This document shows, one piece after another, positions 53,040-61,461 of a stretch of 64,000 nt of DNA. Location of the stretch: NCBI GenBank assembly GCA_964620125.1, contig CAZUGQ010000002.1:101488-165487 (forward strand), in the 5' to 3' direction. A model generated the notes under the pieces. That model made no database searches and had not been told where the DNA came from. It was given only the letters and a program-made list of their open reading frames with translations. Position 1 is the first letter of the stretch. Each line of letters opens with the position of its first letter. The position numbers and the translations under genes were made by a program. Origin of the DNA: OLB6 sp964620125 (GTDB lineage Bacteria > Bacteroidota > Ignavibacteria > Kapaibacteriales > Kapaibacteriaceae).

Positions 53040-54449
53040 ATGATGCCTAGTGTTCACTTTTTGTTGGCAGCAGCTACCCTATTTCTCGTTTGCTGTTCCT
53101 CTCTCTGTGTTGCACAGGATGGATGGGTGATGGAAGGGGGCTTGCGGCGTTGGCGCGGCCCAAGTATCACATCGAGCCACCTGGGCTGCAGTCCCAGCGG
53201 AGGCCTTCCACGAGTGGAGTTCGAGAATGCCATAGCCGAAATTGACCTGGTTACCGGCACCAGTACCGTGCATTCAAAGCCTGCGGAAGGGACGTGGACG
53301 TATGTGCCACGCAATTCAAAAATGATGGTAAAGGTTGATGCTTCCGATGGCGAAGCGGCAACAACAACGTTGAGCTTTTACGACACGTGGCTTGCCACAA
53401 CGGTTGCTACAGTTACAGCAAACGTGAATACGTCGAAGCTTGCAGTTGATGTGCTAGACACATGGATTGCGGATGATGGCTCGATTGGTGCAGCAGTGTT
53501 TGCGCCTACGCCTTCAACGCCCAGTGAAAGCCTGGAGTATGTGATTGTGGTATTCGATAAAAACGTTGTGAGAGATATCCGTCGGGTTAAGCCCAAAGTG
53601 GATGTAGATATTTACGTGCGACCACATCCTGATGAAGGTGTTCTGGTTTACATCCGCGGTAACGGTATCTCCTTTCCACCCAGTACCGAAGAAGTGTTCA
53701 CCAATGCCAGTTACATCGTGTACGGGCCAGACGGTGCATTAAAGCAACTTTCACTTCCCGAAAGGGGGCCTGGCAGTGGCAAAGGACGACGTATCATCTG
53801 GCATAGCAACAAGTGGGACCGGCTGCTCTTTGCCGACGAGTATGCCTCGGGTGGTTTGCTCGTAAAGGCATCGAATGGAATACCAGTTGATACGATTGAT
53901 CAAAGTTCTCTTGATCCCACAAAACCACTGCGCTTTCTAACCGCCTGCGGCAACAACAATGACCGATGGATGGTAACCCATGCCAAGGTTGGTGAAAAAA
54001 ATGCACTGATTCTCTGGGCAATGCCCGAAACAGTGGAAACAGAGACGTTGGAGTTCGAAACCTCCGACCCAGCATTGAAGCAAATGCCACTTTCTCAGTG
54101 GTCAATACTCATACCGTTCCTGTCTGTGTCAACCAGTGGAAACGCACTCTATGCCTGGGATCCGCAGGATGTTGTGAGCGTTCATGAAGCGCCTAGTACT
54201 CGCGCAGCCGTAAGCCCCCTTCCATCATCAGATCGGGTTCGAATTGCACTTGATGGATGGAACGGAAGTGTGCAATACGCCATGGTTGACGCAGTGGGAA
54301 CGGAAGTGGAAAGGGGCTTTGGTATCGCTGATTTCGGGAGTCTGGATGTACACGTTTCACACCTTCCAAGTGGCGTGTACTTGGTCACGATCCAACCCGT
54401 TAACGAAAGCAGCCTTTGCAGGTACGCTACCGTGGTAGTGCGGCGTTAG
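53040..54449 (+). CDS. Exported protein with type IX sorting tail
   Basis: The 469-residue product has a signal peptide (about 1-25, ending CVAQ). A beta-rich body has WXX repeats but no known domain name. The C-terminus (residues about 395-469: RVRIALDGWNGSVQYAMVDA through SGVYLVTIQPVNESS) is a type A T9SS sorting domain ending CRYATVVVRR. Three octamer-related sequences occur here, including a 17-base stretch identical to one in the PIG-L gene. Confidence 0.75.
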   Translation: MMPSVHFLLAAATLFLVCCSSLCVAQDGWVMEGGLRRWRGPSITSSHLGCSPSGGLPRVEFENAIAEIDLVTGTSTVHSKPAEGTWTYVPRNSKMMVKVDASDGEAATTTLSFYDTWLATTVATVTANVNTSKLAVDVLDTWIADDGSIGAAVFAPTPSTPSESLEYVIVVFDKNVVRDIRRVKPKVDVDIYVRPHPDEGVLVYIRGNGISFPPSTEEVFTNASYIVYGPDGALKQLSLPERGPGSGKGRRIIWHSNKWDRLLFADEYASGGLLVKASNGIPVDTIDQSSLDPTKPLRFLTACGNNNDRWMVTHAKVGEKNALILWAMPETVETETLEFETSDPALKQMPLSQWSILIPFLSVSTSGNALYAWDPQDVVSVHEAPSTRAAVSPLPSSDRVRIALDGWNGSVQYAMVDAVGTEVERGFGIADFGSLDVHVSHLPSGVYLVTIQPVNESSLCRYATVVVRR

Positions 54450-54454
54450 CTTTG
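54447..54454 (+). promoter_or_regulatory. Putative -7 element of the 3-hydroxyacyl-CoA dehydrogenase gene
   Basis: TAGCTTTG overlaps the stop codon of the preceding gene and matches TAnnTTTG; the ATG is 27 bases downstream, with GGAGG before it. Confidence 0.35.
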
Positions 54455-54481
54455 CGCTTTCATTTAGACACGGAGGTATAC

Positions 54482-55333
54482 ATGACAATCGAAACAGTGG
54501 CAGTGATAGGTGGCGGTACCATGGGTAATGGCATTGCTCACGTAGCAGCGCAAACAGGACTTGATGTGATCCTTGTGGATGTTTCGCAGGCCGCCGTGGA
54601 TCGTGCTTTGAGCACGATTGAGAAGAACATGGACAGGCAGGTAAAAAAGGGATCGATGACTGAAGCCGACAAGACAACCGCTCTTGCACGGATTGCATCG
54701 AGCATCGACTTGGCAGCATGTTTTTCTGCTGACATTGTGATCGAGGCAGCGAGCGAAAAGCTCCAGGTAAAACAACAGATATTCAGCACGCTGGACGGTG
54801 GTTGCAAGCCAGAAGCCATTCTGGCCAGCAACACATCGTCGATCAGCATCACCGAACTTGCTGGAGGCACGAGCCGCGCAGATCGGTTTATTGGTATGCA
54901 TTTCTTCAATCCGGTGCCAGTGATGCAGCTCTGTGAGATCATCCGTGGTCTTGCAACATCCGACGCAACGTATGCAACTGTGAAAACCTTGGCAGAGCAC
55001 ATGGGTAAAACACCCGTAGAAGTGCAGGACTATCCAGGCTTCATCAGCAATCGCATTTTGATGCCGATGATCAACGAAGCCGTGTATTGCCTGATGGAGG
55101 GAATAGCATCGGCAGAAGACATAGATACAGTGATGAAGCTAGGCATGGCACATCCCATGGGCCCCCTAACGCTTGCAGATTTTATTGGGCTCGACGTGTG
55201 TTTGAGCATTATGGAAGTATTGCATAACGGCCTTGGTGATAGCAAGTATCGGCCATGTCCATTGCTACGAAAAATGGTAACTGCAGGGCATCTTGGAAGG
55301 AAGAGCGGGAAAGGATTTTACTCCTACTCGTAG
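54482..55333 (+). CDS. 3-hydroxybutyryl-CoA dehydrogenase family protein
   Basis: The 283-residue dehydrogenase has the NAD site VIGGGTMGNGIAHVAAQTGL, EAASEKLQVKQQIFSTLD, ASNTSSISITELA, FIGMHFFNPVPVMQLCEIIRG with the catalytic histidine, PVEVQDYPGFISNRILMPM and DVCLSIMEVLHNGLGDS. It oxidises 3-hydroxyacyl-CoA (short chain) or works in the reverse direction. Start chosen at 54482, after GGAGG. Confidence 0.94.
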   Translation: MTIETVAVIGGGTMGNGIAHVAAQTGLDVILVDVSQAAVDRALSTIEKNMDRQVKKGSMTEADKTTALARIASSIDLAACFSADIVIEAASEKLQVKQQIFSTLDGGCKPEAILASNTSSISITELAGGTSRADRFIGMHFFNPVPVMQLCEIIRGLATSDATYATVKTLAEHMGKTPVEVQDYPGFISNRILMPMINEAVYCLMEGIASAEDIDTVMKLGMAHPMGPLTLADFIGLDVCLSIMEVLHNGLGDSKYRPCPLLRKMVTAGHLGRKSGKGFYSYS

Positions 55334-55454
55334 TGCTCTCAAGGGTAATCGGCTCAGCCATCCCGTAGGAGCCATTTACTACCTACAGCGATTCACGTAG
55401 CACTCCAGCATGTGCGGTGGCTATTTTGTTGGTTGTACCATATAGGGAGGGGTT

Positions 55455-58400
55455 ATGAATGATGCACGTAAAGTCAGAAATCTGGCCTGTGTGCTTATCG
55501 CGGTCTTTGTATGGCTGACTGGAGCACTTGCTTTGGTTGCGCAAGAGGACCAAATGGAGTTCACTACCAATAGTGGTGGACCTAACATCACCAAAACAAC
55601 GGACAGTGTAGACATAACGCTGGAGGGCACGGTTCTTACCATTATTGGGCACATTCCGTCAGGTCAGTCAAACCCACCCTATCAAGTGTTGCGTTTACGG
55701 ATACGCGGGTATGATGGCGGTAGGCCACTTCCAGCAACCTATCAACTTGGTTCGGGTGATGCCGTATGGCAGAACCTTGCTGGTACAACGGGGTTGTGTA
55801 ATTGTGAGTTTGGAGCTATCACCATCAATACGGTTGCTGGTGATGGAAGAATGACGGCGACCTTCAGTTTCAACTGTAAAACACTGTTCCCGTCGGGGAA
55901 TGAGATTACCACTCAAGTGTTTAATGGCAGTGTATCTGGAGTGATACCAATACAGCTCAAGCTAAGGATTAAGCCAGGGCAGAAGTTCACTGCAAAACCT
56001 GAGGATGATGTAACTCTTTCCGTGACGGTACTCAATGCACTGAACGACAAACCTGTTGACAATGCAACCGTATACCTGGTTGACAATCCGATCGTCAAGG
56101 AATCTGGTAAATCTCTCGGTACCACTACTGCAACTGGTGAATACAAATACACATTCAAGGTGCCCAAGGAGCAATCCGAGCGAAAAACCTACGATGTGGT
56201 TTTAAGTGCCAAGAAGAACAAGGCAAAGGATGCCCCAAACGTAACCCAGCAAATCGAGGTTGAACCATCACGCAGATACTGGTACTACCGATGTGCAGGT
56301 ATTCCAATCATCGAGTACGATGCAGGTGAAGGTGAGATTTGGGAGCAGGACGAACCCAACAGCAGCATCCTTAAGTCGAGCGGCGGTAAGGTTACTATCA
56401 ACCGAATGCTTACGCTACAGGGAACATCGTTCAAAATCGATACCGCCCCGGGTAAAGAGCGCGCTTTTTACGAGGGCAAGCTAGTATGCCCGGAGTGCCC
56501 TTATGGCTTCACGATTGATGCTGTGCCTTTCATCATGACTTCTGCTGGTCTGAACTGCGATGGCCTGATCAAACTTGCTGCTTCTGTGCAGCCGGGCATT
56601 GACTTTATGGGCGGCAAGGTTAAGCTTACCGAGTTTGGATTTGTAGGGGGCTGGGAAGATCCTAGTATCAAGATCACAGTTACGGCACAGATGGATACGG
56701 ATTACGACATGAGTGCCAAATGTTTGAAGAGCAACAATCCCGACGCCATCAGTCTCGGAATAGGATTTGTGTACAAGAAGAGTACAGGAATCGAGCAGGT
56801 AAAACTTGATGCCGAAAACTTTAGCGTTGGGAAGCTTTTTTGTTTTAATGATATCGAAGTCACCTACGATTATCTAAAGCAGATTCTGGATGCGTACGTC
56901 CGCGTTACCTTCCAGAATTACATGGAGAAGGCCACGGAAGTCAAATCCAAGATTGTTGTCCGTGGGGAAACCGTTGGCGATAAGACAAATCTCTTTTTAA
57001 GAGATTTCAGTTTCCAGATATCCACCGACGCCGTATGCACGCCAGTTCCGATTCAGCCCTTGTTCTGTTTGAAAGGCGGCAGAATTGACGCCGGGTTTGA
57101 TACGGAAAAAGGTGAACGCAAATGGAAGTTTGGTCTCACTGGAATATTCAAACCAACCGCAGAAGCAGGATTCAAATTCCTTACGGCTTGGAGTGCCGCA
57201 GCTGGTTCAACAAAGCCAGAGGCAGCAGAGTTTGAGTTAGGGGGCTTGTGGCGATATCCCGCATCGTTTAGTGGTCTTACTAAGATCAAGATTGCCAAGA
57301 TCCCTTACATCTCTGAAACAAAGAGCTGGCAGGTGATTGCCGATGGCGACATAACGTTGGACTTTACCAAGGGCATCACCGGCAAGGTGGGCCTGAATGC
57401 TGGTCACATGGGGATGGATGACTTCTTTGCATCATTAACTGGTGTTGGCCTAAACATTCTCTTTAATCCGTTCGACGTTTCCGTTGCAGGTCAGGGGACT
57501 ATTCGCATACCGAAGGTAGGAACGGAACTCAACGAAAAGGGAGCGGCGAAATTCCTGCGTTGGGTAAATACGTTCAATGTATCGGATATCACACTCGGAT
57601 CTGGAAAAGCATACTTAGGCGTGAATGAGTTTGATGGATTCAAGCTCCTGGTAGTATGCGACGTTACAACCAATCCGATACCCATTATTCGCTCGTACGG
57701 CAGGATGTTCTTTGAGATGAAGCTCAACACTGTTGACGGATTGTATATAGACTGGGGTGATGGTTATCAGAAGCTCTCAATGCTCCGCAGCAGGCCAGAA
57801 ACTGCCGGAGTTGGTGGTAAAACCGGCAACCATATTCAGGCCGCACCGCTGGATACGTTTGTTGTGAGCAGTGATGTGGAACGAGTGTTCATTCTTATTT
57901 CTGGAGCCACTACCGCTCCGGCATCAGAGCTCATATCTCCTTCTGGAACGGTGTATTCAGAAACAACACCCGACAGTACGGTGATGAAGTTTGATGCAGC
58001 AAACAACTCGATGACGCAGTGGGTGGTAGTGAATCCGGAAGTTGGAGAGTGGAAACTCCGGCTCACCAATCCAGCTCCTGATGACGAGGTGTCTATATCA
58101 GCGTTGCGCAAGCAAAGAAACTTTAGCATCGATGCTTCAGCTGCTGGGAGAACGCTCACTGTAACGTGGGATGGCTCCGGTTTGGATTCAGCCGATCGAG
58201 TATCAATCATACTTGACACAGATGATGAAGGCTTCGACGGTATTCCGATCGGTACGGCGTTAGCCGTGGCAGGTACCTACACATACGAACTCACCGACTC
58301 GCTTCCAAACTGTTCTTACTTTGTTGGTGCTACCTTAGCCGCCAAGGGCATGGATATCATCACATCCTATGCACCATCGGAGGTGTCTACCGGCAAGACA

Positions 58401-58964
58401 ATCCTACCGCCTCCAACCAATGTGCAAGCGGCGCGAAACACCAGTAACGGAATAACGACGATTTCATGGACACCCTCTCCGGACCCTGCTGTGGCTACAT
58501 ACATGGTTATGCTAAACACAAGCCAAGGGGATACCATTCTTGCCTATGCAGAACGGTGGGAAACGTCAGTCAGTATCGACGTGGGTGACGTGACCGACAA
58601 ACGTATCCGTGTAATCTCCGTTGGCGAGGGTGAATTGCAGGGGTGCCCATCCGAGTACGTTAGTGTTGCCGTATCGGTTAACGAAGATGAGGTGGCTATT
58701 GCAGGGTCTGCAAGAAACCTGATCATTGTGCCCAACCCATCAAGTGGAGTTGCTACCGCATACTTCGAGGGGCAAGCCGGGCCTGTGCTGATTACAATTG
58801 TGAACGCACTTGGTGAGCAGCTGTATCATGCAAAGCATGTGGTCTTTGGCACTGACCGTTCAGCAATCCCGCTTGATTGTGCAGCATTGGGTAATGGGCT
58901 ATACTACGTTCACGCATATCAGCAAAACGTAAGCGAAGTAGCGCCGCTGATCATCCGCCGCTAG
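55455..58964 (+). CDS. Large exported protein with FN3 and type IX sorting tail
   Basis: The 1169-residue product has a signal peptide (about 1-28). Long beta-rich regions follow with no recognised enzyme domain; one segment near residues 170-265 (DDVTLSVTVLNALNDKPVDN) looks like a Big/CarboxypepD-type domain, and a CxxC pair is in LVCPECPYGFTID. An FN3 domain is near residues 975-1070 (PPPTNVQAARNTSNGITTIS). The end (NLIIVPNPSSGVATAYFEGQ through LYYVHAYQQNVSEVAPLI) is a T9SS type A sorting domain. Such proteins are surface or secreted; function unknown. An RBS, GGGAGGGG, precedes the ATG. Its end overlaps the convergent ABC gene by four bases. Confidence 0.75.
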   Translation: MNDARKVRNLACVLIAVFVWLTGALALVAQEDQMEFTTNSGGPNITKTTDSVDITLEGTVLTIIGHIPSGQSNPPYQVLRLRIRGYDGGRPLPATYQLGSGDAVWQNLAGTTGLCNCEFGAITINTVAGDGRMTATFSFNCKTLFPSGNEITTQVFNGSVSGVIPIQLKLRIKPGQKFTAKPEDDVTLSVTVLNALNDKPVDNATVYLVDNPIVKESGKSLGTTTATGEYKYTFKVPKEQSERKTYDVVLSAKKNKAKDAPNVTQQIEVEPSRRYWYYRCAGIPIIEYDAGEGEIWEQDEPNSSILKSSGGKVTINRMLTLQGTSFKIDTAPGKERAFYEGKLVCPECPYGFTIDAVPFIMTSAGLNCDGLIKLAASVQPGIDFMGGKVKLTEFGFVGGWEDPSIKITVTAQMDTDYDMSAKCLKSNNPDAISLGIGFVYKKSTGIEQVKLDAENFSVGKLFCFNDIEVTYDYLKQILDAYVRVTFQNYMEKATEVKSKIVVRGETVGDKTNLFLRDFSFQISTDAVCTPVPIQPLFCLKGGRIDAGFDTEKGERKWKFGLTGIFKPTAEAGFKFLTAWSAAAGSTKPEAAEFELGGLWRYPASFSGLTKIKIAKIPYISETKSWQVIADGDITLDFTKGITGKVGLNAGHMGMDDFFASLTGVGLNILFNPFDVSVAGQGTIRIPKVGTELNEKGAAKFLRWVNTFNVSDITLGSGKAYLGVNEFDGFKLLVVCDVTTNPIPIIRSYGRMFFEMKLNTVDGLYIDWGDGYQKLSMLRSRPETAGVGGKTGNHIQAAPLDTFVVSSDVERVFILISGATTAPASELISPSGTVYSETTPDSTVMKFDAANNSMTQWVVVNPEVGEWKLRLTNPAPDDEVSISALRKQRNFSIDASAAGRTLTVTWDGSGLDSADRVSIILDTDDEGFDGIPIGTALAVAGTYTYELTDSLPNCSYFVGATLAAKGMDIITSYAPSEVSTGKTILPPPTNVQAARNTSNGITTISWTPSPDPAVATYMVMLNTSQGDTILAYAERWETSVSIDVGDVTDKRIRVISVGEGELQGCPSEYVSVAVSVNEDEVAIAGSARNLIIVPNPSSGVATAYFEGQAGPVLITIVNALGEQLYHAKHVVFGTDRSAIPLDCAALGNGLYYVHAYQQNVSEVAPLIIRR

Positions 58965-59929
58965 GAGTTGAATGTGCGAACATATTGGGTGGGGGCAAAC
59001 AAAGCCCCCTCCCATCCTGCCTGAACTTCTGGTGAGTGTGCAGTTCGCATGATGATAGCTATGCCGTGGGTGTGTGCGTGAACCAGCCATTCATGGCCGA
59101 GGTATTCCACGGAATCCACGCGGGCATGAAGTTCGATACAATTATCCGAAGCGTGGATGGTTAGGTGTTCCGGTCGAACACCAATCAGCATTCCTTTGTA
59201 CGGTATCATGTTCATTGGTGGGCTACCAATAAACTGGGCAACAAAGGTGTTGGCTGGAGCATCGTAAATCTCCTGCGGAGTTCCAACCTGTTGCAGCAAC
59301 CCATCGTGCAGGATTGCCATTCGATCGCTCATGGTCATGGCTTCCACCTGATCATGAGTCACATACACCGTGGTCACGCCTAACTGCTGCTGTAACAGTT
59401 TCAATTCCGTTCGCATGTGAGTGCGAAGCTGTGCGTCCAGATTGCTGAGCGGTTCATCAAACAGGAAGACTCGCGGTTTACGAATGATTGCACGGCCTAC
59501 AGCAACGCGTTGGCGTTGTCCACCTGACAAGTCACGTGGCTTACGATCGAGTTCGCCCGAAATCTGAAGGAGTTCGGCCACTTCGTGTACACGATTGGTG
59601 ATTTCCTGTTTTGGGAACTTGCGCACACTTAGTGGGAAGGCAAGATTTTCCCGAACAGTAAGGTGAGGATACAGAGCATAGTTCTGGAATACCATTCCAA
59701 CATCGCGGTTTCTTGACTCAACATCATTCATTCCTACGCCGTCAAATGATAGCACTCCCTCTGTGATAGACTCCAAACCCGCGATCATGCGGAGCAAGGT
59801 GCTTTTACCGGATCCACTTGGACCTACAAGAACGAAGAACTCGCCAGGGTTGATCGTGAAGGAGATATTCTTGAGAGGCTGAACGCTTGCGTACTTCTTG
59901 GAAACGTCGTGGAAGGAGATTGTTGTCAT
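58961..59929 (-). CDS. ABC transporter ATP-binding protein, UgpC/MsmX type
   Basis: The 322-residue ATPase has Walker A GPSGSGKSTLL, a Q-loop MVFQNYALYPHLTV, signature LSGGQRQRVAVGRAI, Walker B VFLFDEPLSNLD and an H-loop YVTHDQVEAM. After about 230 residues a shortened TOBE-like tail (IGVRPEHLTIHASDNC) follows. UgpC/MsmX-type subunits energise sugar importers, but no permease or binding protein is encoded nearby. A TACTTTTG element lies six bases before its ATG. It may serve importers encoded elsewhere. Confidence 0.9.
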   Translation of the reverse strand: MTTISFHDVSKKYASVQPLKNISFTINPGEFFVLVGPSGSGKSTLLRMIAGLESITEGVLSFDGVGMNDVESRNRDVGMVFQNYALYPHLTVRENLAFPLSVRKFPKQEITNRVHEVAELLQISGELDRKPRDLSGGQRQRVAVGRAIIRKPRVFLFDEPLSNLDAQLRTHMRTELKLLQQQLGVTTVYVTHDQVEAMTMSDRMAILHDGLLQQVGTPQEIYDAPANTFVAQFIGSPPMNMIPYKGMLIGVRPEHLTIHASDNCIELHARVDSVEYLGHEWLVHAHTHGIAIIMRTAHSPEVQAGWEGALFAPTQYVRTFNS

Positions 59930-59935
59930 GACGGT

Positions 59936-59943
59936 CAAAAGTA
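59936..59943 (-). promoter_or_regulatory. Putative -7 element of the ABC ATPase gene
   Basis: TACTTTTG (complement of CAAAAGTA) matches TAnnTTTG. Only six bases separate it from the ATG, so the transcript would start at or near the start codon. Confidence 0.4.
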
Positions 59944-60000
59944 CATCTCGGGCTTATGAAAGATGGTGATCGTGTATTGAATGGCAGTTGCGGGATCAGA

Positions 60001-60165
60001 GTGCTGAAGGGGCGTCACGTTTTAGCGATGTAAACATACAGTGAGGTAGTGATCACGTGGAAGAATGCGAATGTGGACCGTGGCGCAGTGCCGATGCGCT
60101 GGGGGAGAGGATTGTGTGGATTGGGATGTAAGCTGGTGGAGGAGGCGGGGGAGGGCCCATAGGGC
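60001..60165 (-). repeat. Intergenic element B (related to 11625-11785)
   Basis: Read on the minus strand, this stretch between the DnaJ-type gene and the ABC gene carries, in order, the blocks of element A: CCCTCCCCCGCC, CCTCC-ACCA, ACATC, TCCACAC, CCTCTCCCCC, GCATCGGCA, ACGG, CCACGTGATCAC and GTGACGC. The central GTGATCAC is palindromic. The 280-base gap has no other feature. Confidence 0.55.
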
Positions 60166-60219
60166 GATTGAGTACGATGCCTCCACCCCACTCACCACGC
60201 CCTACCATCAATCCCATTC

Positions 60220-61095
60220 CTACAACCCCACCTCGCGCAACTTCTTAACGGCCGCCTCTTGCTTAGCCGACATCTTGGATGGAACCTGCACATATACCGT
60301 TACAAACAGATCTCCGCGAGTTTCCGGGTTGGTATAGTTGGGGACACCCTGGTTGCGTAGCCGGAATGTTTTTCCGCTCTGGGTTCCATGCGGAATCTTC
60401 ATTGCAACGTTTTCGTGAGGCGTTTGAACCATAATACTTCCTCCCATCGCAGCTACGGAGAAAGGGATGTATTCAATAACCTTCAAATCGTCACCAAATC
60501 TGCTGTAACGCTCATGTGGTGAAATGCGAACAACCAACTCACCATCAGGTATTCGTAATCGCTGACCATCGGCTATGCCCGGCTTGAATGCAACATCCAC
60601 TTTCTTGCCATCGATCGTGAACCGTTTTTTTGTGCCCCTGATCGCTTCCTCCAGGCTAAGCGTTACCTCGAATGCACGAACCGGCCGATTGTGAGCAGCT
60701 GCTTCACCTTTTGTGGCTTGGGTTGTATGCCGCCGTCCACCAAACAACTGCGACAAAAGGTCTCCAAACGCCGTACCACTGAAGGCGTCACCAAAGTCAT
60801 CGGCACTGTATTGAAAGGACCCACTTTGTCCAAAGTCCTGCCATGTACGTCCTCTGCCGCTGTTGGTGTACGAGCGGTACTGGGATTCGATGGAATCATA
60901 CTTGGCACGCTTGGTAGGATCACTCAAAACTTCATACGCTTCACTAATGCGCTTGAACCGCTCTTCTGCACCTGGGTTGTTTGGGTTTGCATCAGGGTGA
61001 TACTTCCGTGCCAGACGTCGGAAGGCTTTCTTGATCTCCTCTTCCGAAGCCCCCTTTTCAAGTTCCAGTTCCTTGTAGTAGTCAGTAAAGTTCAT
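60220..61095 (-). CDS. DnaJ/CbpA-type co-chaperone
   Basis: The 291-residue protein has an N-terminal J domain (about 5-70: DYYKELELEKGASEEEIKKA, the HPD motif in KYHPDANPNN, FKRISEAYEVLSDPTKRAKYD), a glycine/serine/phenylalanine-rich linker, and the two C-terminal beta domains (about 125-285). The zinc-finger region of true DnaJ is absent, so it is CbpA type. It stimulates DnaK. It is the third gene of a minus-strand group after the KirBac channel and a small membrane protein. Confidence 0.93.
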   Translation of the reverse strand: MNFTDYYKELELEKGASEEEIKKAFRRLARKYHPDANPNNPGAEERFKRISEAYEVLSDPTKRAKYDSIESQYRSYTNSGRGRTWQDFGQSGSFQYSADDFGDAFSGTAFGDLLSQLFGGRRHTTQATKGEAAAHNRPVRAFEVTLSLEEAIRGTKKRFTIDGKKVDVAFKPGIADGQRLRIPDGELVVRISPHERYSRFGDDLKVIEYIPFSVAAMGGSIMVQTPHENVAMKIPHGTQSGKTFRLRNQGVPNYTNPETRGDLFVTVYVQVPSKMSAKQEAAVKKLREVGL

Positions 61096-61119
61096 GGTGT
61101 TTGTCTCTGTTCGGTCTAA

Positions 61120-61461
61120 TCACAATGCATCCATCACACTGATGCTGAACCACCGGTCTAAGAACAGCGCGAAAAGAATCAGGTACACAATCACCACAAA
61201 AACCAGTACACCAACGATCTTTCCAGCTCCTGCCTTGGTTTGCTGTAGTCCAGCCTTTACTGCTGCCTGTGTAATTCTTTCGGCGTAGGCAAAAACAGGA
61301 ACAAACACCAGCACGATCACTCCCATACCGATGAGCGTGGCAGTGAGTGGACGGAATCGTTCCGTTTCCGAAAGTACCCTTTCCTCGATAGCACCGGTAA
61401 TGAGATATGAGGAAAGAATCGAAACGGAGAAGATGACTGCCCTGGTAATGAACTTCATCAT
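61120..61461 (-). CDS. Small membrane protein
   Basis: The 113-residue protein has three hydrophobic segments (about 8-24, 40-60 and 85-103). No family is recognised. Its ATG overlaps the KirBac stop (ATGA, 61458-61461). It is followed by dnaJ after 24 bases. Confidence 0.65.
   Translation of the reverse strand: MMKFITRAVIFSVSILSSYLITGAIEERVLSETERFRPLTATLIGMGVIVLVFVPVFAYAERITQAAVKAGLQQTKAGAGKIVGVLVFVVIVYLILFALFLDRWFSISVMDAL

Noticed and set aside
60065..60337. 90-residue plus-strand frame in element B
   Set aside because: It lies over the intergenic repeat and the 3' end of the dnaJ-type gene and has no protein character.
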